From assembly GCA_016218905.1 (NCBI GenBank), contig JACRCS010000152.1:1-23995 (forward strand): a DNA stretch of 23,995 nucleotides. The letters run 5' to 3'. The position numbers and the translations under genes are program-made. Positions 1 to 7,741 of the stretch are shown here, in pieces. Position 1 is the first letter of the stretch, and each line of letters opens with the position of its first letter. The notes under the pieces are model-generated. The model made no database searches, was not told where the DNA came from, and saw nothing but the letters and a program-made list of their open reading frames with translations. This stretch comes from Deltaproteobacteria bacterium (GTDB lineage Bacteria > Desulfobacterota_C > Deferrisomatia > Deferrisomatales > JACRMM01).

Positions 1-2058
1 ACCCACGGCTGCCACCGGGGGTGCGTGATCCAGTGTTCGGGCATATTCAACGACAAGGACGGCAACTACGTCACCAAGCAGCCGGAGTACGAGACCCTCT
101 GGTCCCACGGCGGCTACTGCGGGATCACAGACCTCGACGCCATCGCGCGCCTGGATCGGCTCGATGACGACTTGGGGCTCGACACGATCGAGACGGGGGT
201 CACGGTCGGCGTCCTGATGGACGCGGGGAAGATCGCCTGGGGCGACGCCGACGCCGCCGTCTCGGTGGTCGAGGAGATCGGCAAGGGAACGGAGTTGGGG
301 CGCCTCTACGGGTCGGGCGCGACCGCGGTCGCCAAGCACCTCGGCGTGGAGCGCGTGCCCGCGGTGAAGGGGCAGGCCTTCTCCGCCTACGACGGCCGGG
401 CTCTGAAGGGCCTCGGCGTCACCTACGCCACCTCCCCCATGGGCGCCGACCACACGGCCGGGCATACGCTCGCCAACCATGTGGGCAAGGTGGACCCGAA
501 GATTCCGGGTCTCGCTAGCGAGGGGCAGTGGATGACCTCGGCACTCGCCCAGATCGCCAGCGCCGCCATCGACGCCACCGGGTATTGTCTCATGGTAGGC
601 TTCGCGTCCATGGACAAGCCCGAGTTCGCCAAACACCTCCTCGACTCCATGGCGGCCTTCACGGGCAACCACTGGCACGAGGGCAGCTTCGTGGCGCTGG
701 GCATGCGGACGTTGCGGCTCGAGGTCGACTTCAACCGGCGCGCCGGGTTCACGGAAGAGGACGACCGCCTGCCCGAGTGGATGACGACCGAGGCGCTGCC
801 GCCGCACAACGCGGTCTTCGACGTCCCGCGCGAGGATCTGGCGAAGGTCCACGACCAGACCGGCCTGATCATGACGCTTTTCGCGGGCGTGACTACCTCC
901 TTTGCACCCCCGATCTCCGTCTTCAACCAGGGGTGCTACAAGATGATCCCCAGCTACCTGGATGCGTTGGGGGTGAAGAAGGCCCTGCTCGTCACCGGGC
1001 ACCGGGCAGTGGCGAAGGCCGGCCTGCTGAAGCTCGTCACCGACGCGCTGGACGCGAAGCTCATCCCCTACGCCGTCTTCAATGGGGTCGACCCCGACCC
1101 CACGGTCCACAACGTAGACGCGGGCCTGGACGTCTACCGACGCGAAGGGTGCAACGGCATCATCTCGATCGGCGGCGGCAGTCCCCACGACTGCGCCAAG
1201 GCGATCGGGATGCTCGCGACCAACCCGGGTAGGCTCATCGACTACCTGGGGTTGTTCTCCCTCGTGAATCCGATCCCGCCGCTCATCTGCGTCAATACCA
1301 CCGCCGGCACCGGCTCGGAAGCGAGCATCGGAGCGATCATCACCGACGCGGAGCGCGGCCACAAGATGCTCCTGGCGGACCCGAAGCTGCTGCCGATCGT
1401 GGCGGTGAACGATCCCCTCTTCACCCAGCCCATGCCGCCGAGCATCACCGCCGCGACCGGGATCGACGCGCTGGCCCATGCCGTTGAGGCCTTCTCGTCG
1501 GTCCTCTCGAACCCTCTCTGTGAGGGGCTCGCCCTCGAAGCGGTACGGCTGATCGCCGAGAACCTGCCGCTGGCCTGCGCCAACGGGGACGACCTGAAGG
1601 CCCGTTCGAACATGGCGTACGCGGCGTACATGGCCGGCGTGGCGATGAACAGCGGTCTTCTCGGGAACAGCCACTCCCTGGCGCACGCCCTCGGGGCCGT
1701 CTACCACCTGCCCCACGGCGACTGCAACGCCTTGGTGCTCCCCGAGGTCATGCGCAAGAACAAGGCGGCCATCGCCGGGAAGCTGGTCCGAATCGCGGGC
1801 GCGATGGGCGTCAACACGGCCGGCATGACGGAGGACCAGGCAGCCGAGGCCGCCTGCGACGCGGTGAAGGCCCTCGTCCTGAAGATCGGCGGTCCCGCCT
1901 CGGTCACGGACTTGGGAGGGCGAAACGGCCGAACGGTCAACCGCGCGGACATCGCCGCGCTCGTCGAGCACGCGAGCCACGATCCGTGTTGCTCGCCGAA
2001 CCCCCTTCCGTACGCCCTCAAAGACTTCGCGGAGATCTACGAGAAGGTCTGGGAGTAG
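1..2058 (+). CDS. Aldehyde:ferredoxin oxidoreductase (C-terminal part) fused to iron-containing alcohol dehydrogenase; 5' end outside window
   Basis: The reading frame is open from base 1, so the true start lies upstream. Seen: the first visible residues contain CHRGCVIQC, with cysteine codons at 10, 22 and 34. Together with a cysteine at 586 (in IDATGYC) they match the four ligands of the [4Fe-4S] cluster in the tungstopterin aldehyde:ferredoxin oxidoreductase (AOR) family. LGLDTIETG and KGLGVTYATSPMGADHTAG are typical of its domains 2 and 3. The AOR part ends near base 865 with LPPHNAVFDVPREDL. After a short linker, from about base 900, comes a full iron-type alcohol dehydrogenase with GGGSPHDCAKA (from 1171), GTGSEAS, and metal ligands Asp (codon 1465), His (1477), His (1672) and His (1714), spaced as in FucO. 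No stop separates the two parts. Known: AOR converts acids and aldehydes using ferredoxin, and Fe-ADH converts aldehydes and alcohols using NAD(P)H. Inference: the fused protein may hand aldehyde from one site to the other. The roughly 300 N-terminal AOR residues are not visible. Confidence 0.9.
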   Translation, partial: THGCHRGCVIQCSGIFNDKDGNYVTKQPEYETLWSHGGYCGITDLDAIARLDRLDDDLGLDTIETGVTVGVLMDAGKIAWGDADAAVSVVEEIGKGTELGRLYGSGATAVAKHLGVERVPAVKGQAFSAYDGRALKGLGVTYATSPMGADHTAGHTLANHVGKVDPKIPGLASEGQWMTSALAQIASAAIDATGYCLMVGFASMDKPEFAKHLLDSMAAFTGNHWHEGSFVALGMRTLRLEVDFNRRAGFTEEDDRLPEWMTTEALPPHNAVFDVPREDLAKVHDQTGLIMTLFAGVTTSFAPPISVFNQGCYKMIPSYLDALGVKKALLVTGHRAVAKAGLLKLVTDALDAKLIPYAVFNGVDPDPTVHNVDAGLDVYRREGCNGIISIGGGSPHDCAKAIGMLATNPGRLIDYLGLFSLVNPIPPLICVNTTAGTGSEASIGAIITDAERGHKMLLADPKLLPIVAVNDPLFTQPMPPSITAATGIDALAHAVEAFSSVLSNPLCEGLALEAVRLIAENLPLACANGDDLKARSNMAYAAYMAGVAMNSGLLGNSHSLAHALGAVYHLPHGDCNALVLPEVMRKNKAAIAGKLVRIAGAMGVNTAGMTEDQAAEAACDAVKALVLKIGGPASVTDLGGRNGRTVNRADIAALVEHASHDPCCSPNPLPYALKDFAEIYEKVWE

Positions 2059-2096
2059 GTCCGGGCGCCGGACATAAAGGTCATTTCCACCCGACC

Positions 2097-2134
2097 GGGG
2101 TGAGGTCCAAACCCATTCCTCCGGACCTCACCCT
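2097..2134 (+). terminator. Strong stem-loop just after the AOR-ADH gene
   Basis: Bases 2097-2108 pair with 2123-2134 in a 12-bp stem (one G-T pair at the base, the rest Watson-Crick) around a 14-nt loop, followed by a short TTT. It starts about 40 nt after the stop at 2058. It may be a first transcription stop or an mRNA 3'-end stabiliser. Confidence 0.55.
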
Positions 2135-2162
2135 TTGTCGGAGCGCGTAAGACCCAACCCTC

Positions 2163-2212
2163 GGGGCGAGAGAATCACGCCATTCTACTCCTCCGCTCTC
2201 GCCTCTTTTTTT
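2163..2212 (+). terminator. Intrinsic (Rho-independent) terminator
   Basis: GGGGCGAGAG (2163-2172) pairs with CTCTCGCCTC (2196-2205; one G-T pair) and is followed at once by seven T (2206-2212). A stem followed by a T-run is the classical intrinsic terminator layout. It separates the AOR-ADH gene from the next operon; the 23-nt loop is on the long side. Confidence 0.65.
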
Positions 2213-2275
2213 GCTTTCACTTCGGGCTCTGGGGCCTCCCGAACCCGAAAGGTCAATGAATGGGAGTGAAGCACC

Positions 2276-3057
2276 ATGTCCGAAACGATGGTCCTGGTCC
2301 AAAAAGAGGGCGGAGTCTGCACCGTCACGCTGAATCGGCCAGAAGCGATGAACTCTCTCTCCTTCCCCATGCTCCATGAGCTCCGGAGGGCGGTGGAGGA
2401 GATCCAGTTCGATCCGGAGGTTCGGTGCGTCATCGTGACGGGGGCGGGGGACCGGGCGTTCTGCGCGGGAGCCGACCTGAAGGAGCGCGCGTCCATGATG
2501 GAGAGCGAGGTGCGCCGCTACATCTCGACCATCCGGACTACCTTCACGATGGTCGAGAACCTTCCGGTGCCCGTAATCGCCGCGGTCAACGGGGTCGCCC
2601 TCGGCGGAGGCACCGAGCTCGCCCTCGCGAGTGATCTACGGATCGTCTCCGAGAAGGCGACCATGGGGCTCACCGAGACGAGCCTCGCCATCATTCCCGG
2701 CGCCGGCGGTACCCAACGTCTTCCCCGACTCGTCGGCACGTCGAAGGCCAAGGAGCCATCTTCACCGCGAAACGGATCGATGCGGCCCGTGCTCTCTCGA
2801 TTGGGCTCGCCGACCGGGTGGTCCCCGCCGAAGCCGTCTTGGAGGAAGCACGGTCCTGGGCAGCGGCCATCGCGCAAAACGGCCCGGTAGCGATCCGCGC
2901 CGCCAAGAACGCCATCAGTCGAGGGACGGAGATGGATCTCGCGAGTGCACTCGTCTTCGAGAGCGCGTGCTACGAGACGGTCATTCCCACTTTGGACCGG
3001 CGAGAGGGGCTCGCGGCGTTTCGAGAGAAGCGAAAGCCCGCGTACAAAGGACGATAA
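2276..3057 (+). pseudogene. Methylglutaconyl-CoA hydratase-like enoyl-CoA hydratase, broken by one frameshift
   Basis: ATG at 2276 follows GGGAGTGA. The first frame encodes a crotonase-fold protein with FCAGADLKER (residues 62-71), the oxyanion-hole motif ALGGGTELALASD and the two catalytic glutamates Glu114 (GGGTEL) and Glu134 (LTETSLAIIPGAGGTQRL). Homology stops at ...TSKAKE (about base 2755) and resumes in another frame as a FTAKRIDAARAL-type stretch continuing to PTLDRREGLAAFREKR and a stop at 3057. One missing base at about 2755 explains this. The restored protein is about 260 residues, normal for the family. It resembles human AUH and bacterial LiuC, which hydrate 3-methylglutaconyl-CoA to HMG-CoA in leucine breakdown; the lyase-like gene downstream fits. 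Whether the lost base is real or a sequencing error cannot be seen. A general enoyl-CoA hydratase is the alternative. Confidence 0.85.
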
Positions 3058-3062
3058 CCGAC

Positions 3063-3090
3063 GTTCCGTGTTTCGAGTTCCGCGTTCGGG
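3063..3090 (+). repeat. Four-unit degenerate heptamer repeat
   Basis: Four consecutive 7-mers GTTCCGT, GTTTCGA, GTTCCGC and GTTCGGG lie just after the hydratase stop. A comparable heptamer array on the other strand is at 23754-23781. No function is assigned. Confidence 0.5.
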
Positions 3091-3189
3091 AGGACCGAGA
3101 TACGCCGGAGTGGCGGGAGGGCCAACGTGAGCTCTCGCATCACCACAGCGCCTAGAAGGCTGCACAGCACGCCTCAGGGAGCGACGAAC

Positions 3190-4197
3190 ATGCGTGATCA
3201 GATGCAACTCCACCGGGCTCACCTCCCGGACCGCGTCATCATCGGCGAGTGCTGGGCCCGGGATGGCCTTCAGAACGAGGAGAAGGTCGTCTCCACGGAC
3301 GAGAAGGTGGAGATCCTCACGCGCATGGTGGACGCCGGGGTGACGAAGCTCGAGGCGACGAGCTTCGCGCCGGCCAAGTATCTGCCGCAGTTCGGGGACG
3401 CAGAAGAGGTGCTGCGGCGCATCCCCCGGAGACCCGGACTCGACTACCGGGCGATCTGCACGACGATGAAGGCCGTGGAGCGCGCCATCCGGAGCAAGGA
3501 CGAAGGCTACGGCGTCCAGGAGATCGCCATGGTGATCTCCACGAGCGAGGCCCATAACCAGGCCAACGTCGGCATGACCCACGACGAGAACAAGCGCGCG
3601 CTGGAGCAGATGGCACGGGCGGCCCTGGACAGTGGGCACGCCGTCTTCGGCTGGGCGCTCACGAGCTTCGGCTGCCCGATCAAGGGCGATGTGGCTCCGG
3701 AGGACGCCGTCGCCATGGGGAAGTGGTGGAAGGACATCGGCGCCACGATCATCGGCTTCGGCGACACAACCGGCTCCTCGAACCCCCGGCAGGTAAGCGC
3801 GTTCTACGAGTACGCGCTCGCGGAAAGGTTCACGACCGACGAGGTCGTGGTGCACTTCCACGACACGCGGGGCTGGGGCATCGCGAACTCGCTCGTCGCT
3901 CTCACCTTCGGTTTTCGCCACTTCGACACCTCACTCGGCGCCATCGGTGGCCAGCCGAAGACGGGCGCGGCCACCTACCACACGGGCTACGCCGGGAACA
4001 CCTGCACCGAGGACCTGGTGGGCATGTTCGAGGAGATGGGGGTCTCCACGGGCATCGACCTCCCGAAGCTGCTCGCCGCGGGGCGGCGGGCCGAGGAGAT
4101 CCTGGGCCGCAAGCTCCGCTCCAACTTCCTCGATGCCGGCCCGGTGCCCCACCAGGGGATCGTCTGGGACAAGGTGAGGGGGATACAGAGCAGCTAA
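3190..4197 (+). CDS. HMG-CoA-lyase-like TIM-barrel lyase with altered active-site loop
   Basis: The start is ATG 3190, preceded by AGGGAGCGA; an in-frame upstream start at 3127 would add unlikely residues. The 335-residue protein is close to the usual size of about 300. It keeps RDGLQNE (Arg24, Asp25) and HFHDTRG (His222, His224), which in HMG-CoA lyase bind substrate and the divalent metal, and has Asn270 in GYAGNTCTEDLV. The usual GGCP motif carrying the catalytic cysteine reads GGQP (Gln255), and the loop from there to Asn270 is six residues longer than in human HMGCL. The position next to a methylglutaconyl-CoA hydratase-like gene points to leucine or branched acyl-CoA breakdown (HMG-CoA to acetyl-CoA plus acetoacetate). 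The loop change means another 3-hydroxyacyl-type substrate is possible. Cys272, in the lengthened loop, might substitute; this is inference. The two genes are 132 nt apart and probably co-transcribed. Confidence 0.85.
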   Translation: MRDQMQLHRAHLPDRVIIGECWARDGLQNEEKVVSTDEKVEILTRMVDAGVTKLEATSFAPAKYLPQFGDAEEVLRRIPRRPGLDYRAICTTMKAVERAIRSKDEGYGVQEIAMVISTSEAHNQANVGMTHDENKRALEQMARAALDSGHAVFGWALTSFGCPIKGDVAPEDAVAMGKWWKDIGATIIGFGDTTGSSNPRQVSAFYEYALAERFTTDEVVVHFHDTRGWGIANSLVALTFGFRHFDTSLGAIGGQPKTGAATYHTGYAGNTCTEDLVGMFEEMGVSTGIDLPKLLAAGRRAEEILGRKLRSNFLDAGPVPHQGIVWDKVRGIQSS

Positions 4198-4199
4198 TG

Positions 4200-4228
4200 T
4201 CCATCCGGAAAGTGCCTTTCCGGATGGA
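4200..4228 (+). terminator. Perfect 12-bp stem-loop after the lyase gene
   Basis: TCCATCCGGAAA (4200-4211) and TTTCCGGATGGA (4217-4228) are perfectly complementary around the loop GTGCC, starting 2 nt after the lyase stop. There is no T-run behind it, so it may act as a Rho-assisted terminator or an mRNA end-protecting hairpin. Confidence 0.55.
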
Positions 4229-4420
4229 GTCGTAGGCGATATTTCGTCTCTTGGTTGAAGGCTCGCCCCGACCCGGCCTTTGGTACAGGCCGCCGTCGTC
4301 CCCACACGTGTCGCTCCAGACCTGATCTTCCCGCATAGAGCGCCCGGCCGCCGGACCAGAGGGGGCAGGGCCGCTCAACGCAATTCACGTCGGCATCATC
4401 AGTGCATCCGTGGGCCCGGG
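4229..4420 (+). repeat. Leader copy A, duplicated upstream segment
   Basis: This noncoding stretch before the flavoprotein remnant aligns by eye with 5203-5384: both begin AGTCG.AGGCGATA, share ACACGTGT/CACGTGT, CGCTCCAG and GATCTTCC, and end with CAATTC..CGGGCATC-like text and GTGCAT. Each copy can form an early hairpin; here AGGCGA pairs with TCGTCT including one G-T pair, followed by CGGCCT/AGGCCG. It may be a structured RNA leader or simply duplicated DNA. Confidence 0.55.
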
Positions 4421-4477
4421 TGTCCGCCTGACCTGATAGGGGAGGGGCATAGAGTCGCGCTGTGGGAGGAGAGAGAC

Positions 4478-5020
4478 ATGCAAGAGCAGAAAGGCGTGCA
4501 AGCGGGCCCCAGGACTGGCGACGGCAGGATGAAGGCGGACGTTGTGGTCATCGGCGCGGGAGCCGCCGGCCTTTCGGCGGCGTTGACCGCGAGCCGAGGG
4601 GGCGCCGAGGTGGTCGTGGTGGAAAAGCCGGCAGCGCCCGGCGGGCTCTCTCTCTTCGTTGAGGGAATGTTTGCGGTCGAGAGCTCCATTCAGAGGCGCA
4701 GTCTCATCGGGTTGACTGCGGAAGAAGCCTTCAAGCGGCATATGGAGACCACCCAGTGGCGGGCCGACGGTCGCCTGGTTCGAGCCTTCTTCGAGAAGTC
4801 GGCCGAGACCATCGACTGGCTGCAGGAGCAGGGAGTCGAGTTTCTCGAGGCCGCGGCCAAGAATCATCGGCCCATCCCCGGACTCTATTCGGCTGGAAAC
4901 TGTGCCGCAGGCATGTACGGGTCCCATTACGAGATGACCCATCCGGGTGAAGCGATGGGCTTCGCGGTCAACGCCGGACGCATCGCCGGCGAAGAGGTCC
5001 TGAGAGGCCGCGAGAAGTAG
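4478..5020 (+). pseudogene. FAD-dependent fumarate reductase/dehydrogenase-family flavoprotein with the middle deleted (copy A)
   Basis: ATG 4478 follows GGAGGAGAGAG. Residues 21-50 are a complete N-terminal FAD Rossmann motif (DVVVIGAGAAGLSAAL, ending in Glu49 that would hold the FAD ribose), and residues 51-130 match the first part of the FAD_binding_2 (fumarate reductase/3-ketosteroid dehydrogenase) family. At residue 130/131 (base 4868) the sequence jumps in frame to the C-terminal signature PIPGLYSAGNCAAGMYGS and GFAVNAGRIAGEEVL. The product is 180 residues against a usual 500 or more, so about 350 residues, including the substrate-capping domain, are missing. A stable 180-residue protein could be made, but enzymatic function is unlikely. 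A partial second copy lies directly downstream and a middle fragment of a related gene lies at 19713-20110. Confidence 0.8.
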
Positions 5021-5156
5021 GGAGTCGGTCCTGCGCCGCGCGCTCGGTCCGCGGCATGCGTTGAATCGTACGGAGTTCCTGCCCTGGGTCCGTCCGCAAC
5101 AAGAGGACGGCGGTAGTCGGCGAGGGGGCCGACGAGTGGCCCCAGGGCACGTTGGG

Positions 5157-5183
5157 GCGCCTGCCGGAGAGCCCGGCAGGCGC
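5157..5183 (+). terminator. GC-rich 11-bp stem-loop
   Basis: GCGCCTGCCGG (5157-5167) pairs perfectly with CCGGCAGGCGC (5173-5183) around a 5-nt loop, about 135 nt after the flavoprotein remnant and just before leader copy B. No T-run follows. Leader copy A is likewise preceded by a strong hairpin (4200-4228). Confidence 0.5.
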
Positions 5184-5202
5184 AGCCTCGTACCTAAGAC
5201 AA

Positions 5203-5384
5203 GTCGGAGGCGATACTCCGCCTCCGGGGTGAAAGTTCGTCCCGAATCCCGTCTGGGACCATAGCCTGATCTCCATCACGTGTCTCGCTCCAGCGCCGAT
5301 CTTCCGTCAAAAGGCGAGCGATCCTGCGCGCTTGGCGCGGTGCAATTCGCTCGGGCATCGTCGGTGCATTTGGGACGCCGGTGC
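5203..5384 (+). repeat. Leader copy B, diverged duplicate of 4229-4420
   Basis: The order of shared blocks is the same as in copy A. The early hairpin is stronger here: CGGAGGCG (5205-5212) pairs perfectly with CGCCTCCG (5219-5226). It is followed by TCCC/GGGA where copy A has another hairpin. A duplication that included the flavoprotein gene is the simplest source. Confidence 0.55.
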
Positions 5385-5490
5385 GGCTCCCACTACGCGA
5401 TGACCCATCCGGGTGAAGCGACGGGTTTTGCGGTAGACTCGGGGCGCGTGGCCGGTGAAGAGGTCCTGAGACGCCTCGAGAAGTGGGGAC
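5385..5490 (+). pseudogene. C-terminal scrap of a second flavoprotein copy (copy B)
   Basis: Directly after leader copy B the sequence encodes GSHYAMTHPGEATGFAV and AGEEVLRRLEK, nearly identical to the last about 33 residues of copy A (GSHYEMTHPGEAMGFAV). Everything between the leader and this C-terminal end is gone. The scrap runs up to the ribosome binding site of the hydrolase gene, so the hydrolase may be expressed from what was the promoter and leader of the lost flavoprotein. Confidence 0.75.
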
Positions 5491-5524
5491 TCTTTCGTCA
5501 GGAACGGGGAAGGAGCAGGTCGAG

Positions 5525-7285
5525 ATGAGCGAAGAAAGACACCCGTTGGGCGGAATGATCAAAGAGTACGACGTCCCGGTGACGATGCGGGACGGGATCA
5601 AGCTGAGGGTCGACGTCTATCGCCCGGACGCGCCGGGCAGGTTTCCGGTCCTCTACACCTGCGCGATGCACAACAAGGACCTGCAGCGGGTGGAGGTCGC
5701 CGAGAACCTCAAGGTGCCCCAGCCTGCGTGGTCGACCATGTGGTACGGCGTCATCGAGGGGGGCGACAGCAAGCGCTTCGTCGCCAACGGCTACGTGCAC
5801 GTCATCGGACAGGTCCGCGGCGGTCACAAGTCGGAGGGAATCCCCTTCCAGAACGACGAGTGGGACCACTACGACACCTTCGAGTGGCTCGTGGCCCAGC
5901 CGTGGTGCGACGGGAACATCGGCATGGTCGGACTCTCCGCGTTCGCCGGCGAGCAGTGGAGGGCCGCTGCGCAGAACCATCCGGCGTTGAAGGCCATCTT
6001 TCCGCTGGACGCAGGCGGGGCGTACGGCGGGCTGATAGGATTCCGGGAGATGCACCCCGGAGGGGTCTTACAGACCATGCCCTACCACATCGACCTCTTC
6101 AACAGCTTCCACGGCCATCAGGGTACGCCGCCGGAGCTCCCTCCGCCGGTGGAAGCCGCCTGGCAGCGCGCGATGAGCGACCCGGACTACATGATGTACG
6201 TCCACCTCTGGAACCTCCTGACCCTAAAGGGGCAGCGAAATCCGGCGCTTTTCTATCAGATGCTCTTTCCCTTCGAGCCGCCCGAAGTGGTGCTCCAGAC
6301 GGAGGAGACGTTCAAGAAGATCAAGATCCCCTTCTACACCGGGGCATTCGAGGGTGCTTACACCTACAAGATGCACTGGCAGGGTGCGCAGCACTTCTTC
6401 GAAGGCGTCCAGGCCCCCAAGAAGCTCCTCGTTACTCCTCCGGAGCATACGGAGCGCCCGTTCCACCAGTACCACGACGAAGTGATCCGCTGGTACGACC
6501 ACTGGCTCAAGGGAATCGACACCGGGATCATGGAGGAGCCTCCGGTAAAGATCTGGGTCATGGGCGCAAACCAATGGCGCACGGGCTCGGATTGGCCGCT
6601 CCCGGAGACTCGTTGGGACAAGTACTACCTGCACAGTTGGGAGAGACTGAGCACCCGGGCCCACCTGCCGGCGAACGAGACCTTCGTCAACGAGCCGCCG
6701 GACGCCTTCGTGCAGATGCCGCCGACGCAGACCAACAAGATCGAACGCCTGCGTTACATGACGGACCCGCTGCCCGAGGACACGCTGGTGATCGGGCCCA
6801 TCTCGCTCACGTTGTATGCCTCTTTAGATGAGACCGACACGAACTGGATCGTGATCCTGAAGGACGTCGGCCCCGACGTCTCCGTGCGCACGGGGCGTCA
6901 GGGGGAGCGTTCCGTGCCGTCCGACCTGCCCGAACGAGAGCTCACGCGCGGGTGGCTCAAGGCTTCTCGACGAGCGATCGATCCGGAGCGTTCCAAGCCT
7001 TGGAGGCCGTGGCACTATCTCACGCCCGACAAGATCCAGCCCCTCGTGCCGGGCGAGATCAACGAGTACAACATCGAGATCCTCTCCACGGCCAATCTCT
7101 TCAAGGCCGGGCATCGCATCTGCCTCGACGTCACCTCTCTCGACCTGGCCGAGGGCGTCGCCGGGGAGACCGGCGTCGAGTACATCCCCCAGCACGTTTG
7201 CAGCAGCAAGACGGTGGTCCACAAGGTCTACCACAACGCGGAGCACCCCTCGCATCTCCTGCTCCCGATCATCCCGGCGCGGTGA
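5525..7285 (+). CDS. CocE/NonD-family serine hydrolase (X-Pro dipeptidyl-peptidase/cocaine-esterase fold)
   Basis: ATG 5525 has AGGAG (5511-5515) at good distance, giving 586 residues, the usual length. N-terminal VTMRDGIKLRVDVYRP and VRGGHKSEG are hallmarks of the CocE alpha/beta hydrolase domain. The nucleophile is Ser138 in GLSAFAG, a variant of the usual GxSYxG. RWYDHWLKGID and PVKIWVMGANQWR mark the end of the hydrolase part and the start of the C-terminal jelly-roll domain (to about residue 580). The expected acid residue (Asp in cocaine esterase, in a GWYDG context) aligns with Glu276 in GAFEGA; the general base would be His308 (PPEHTERP). No signal peptide is seen, so it is probably cytoplasmic. 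Known members hydrolyse esters, amides or acylated peptides; the substrate here cannot be told. It stands alone between a decayed duplication and a 456-nt gap. Confidence 0.88.
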   Translation: MSEERHPLGGMIKEYDVPVTMRDGIKLRVDVYRPDAPGRFPVLYTCAMHNKDLQRVEVAENLKVPQPAWSTMWYGVIEGGDSKRFVANGYVHVIGQVRGGHKSEGIPFQNDEWDHYDTFEWLVAQPWCDGNIGMVGLSAFAGEQWRAAAQNHPALKAIFPLDAGGAYGGLIGFREMHPGGVLQTMPYHIDLFNSFHGHQGTPPELPPPVEAAWQRAMSDPDYMMYVHLWNLLTLKGQRNPALFYQMLFPFEPPEVVLQTEETFKKIKIPFYTGAFEGAYTYKMHWQGAQHFFEGVQAPKKLLVTPPEHTERPFHQYHDEVIRWYDHWLKGIDTGIMEEPPVKIWVMGANQWRTGSDWPLPETRWDKYYLHSWERLSTRAHLPANETFVNEPPDAFVQMPPTQTNKIERLRYMTDPLPEDTLVIGPISLTLYASLDETDTNWIVILKDVGPDVSVRTGRQGERSVPSDLPERELTRGWLKASRRAIDPERSKPWRPWHYLTPDKIQPLVPGEINEYNIEILSTANLFKAGHRICLDVTSLDLAEGVAGETGVEYIPQHVCSSKTVVHKVYHNAEHPSHLLLPIIPAR

Positions 7286-7741
7286 GGAGCCCCAACGGGT
7301 GCGGAGAGACTTGCGACTCGCCGCCGCCCTTGGGCTGGGTCTGGAGACCCAAGAATGAGGCGGGCGAAATATCGACCGCCGGATGGCCCGCCGCCCTCGC
7401 CAGCCCTATGGCGCCCCCCTCGCGGGGGAAACCGACGGGTCTTCCAGCCGGCGGAGGTAAGTCTCGGCAGCAGGCCAAAACCGCGCCGCTTGAGCTTCTG
7501 AACACGCCCCGACCCGCCGCCGCTTTTGCCCTCGTACCTCCTGACCCACGCTCGGGCACGCAAGATGCTTTTGTGCTGCGCGCGAGACCGCTGGGCCGAC
7601 CCGGCGGCAAGCCCTCTTCGACTTCCCGGCGGACTCGGAGCAGGAGGCACCGCGGACGGCCAACCACGCAAAAGGGCCAGCCTCCGAAGATCCGGGAGCA
7701 CGACGGGCGCGCGACGAAGTGCGAACTGCAGAGGAGTAGGA
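7286..7741 (+). other. 456-nt gap without a convincing gene
   Basis: No supported coding region is visible; open frames here on either strand look like GC-composition artefacts. GGGTCT (7337-7342) and AGACCC (7345-7350) form a small hairpin that could end the hydrolase transcript. GAGGAG (7731-7736) is the ribosome binding site of the next gene. Its promoter should lie here, but no clear -35/-10 pair was found. Confidence 0.5.

Noticed and set aside
4290..4345. TPP-riboswitch-like words (CCTGATCT) in leader copy A
   Set aside because: The required CTGAGA element and the rest of the TPP core are absent in both leader copies.
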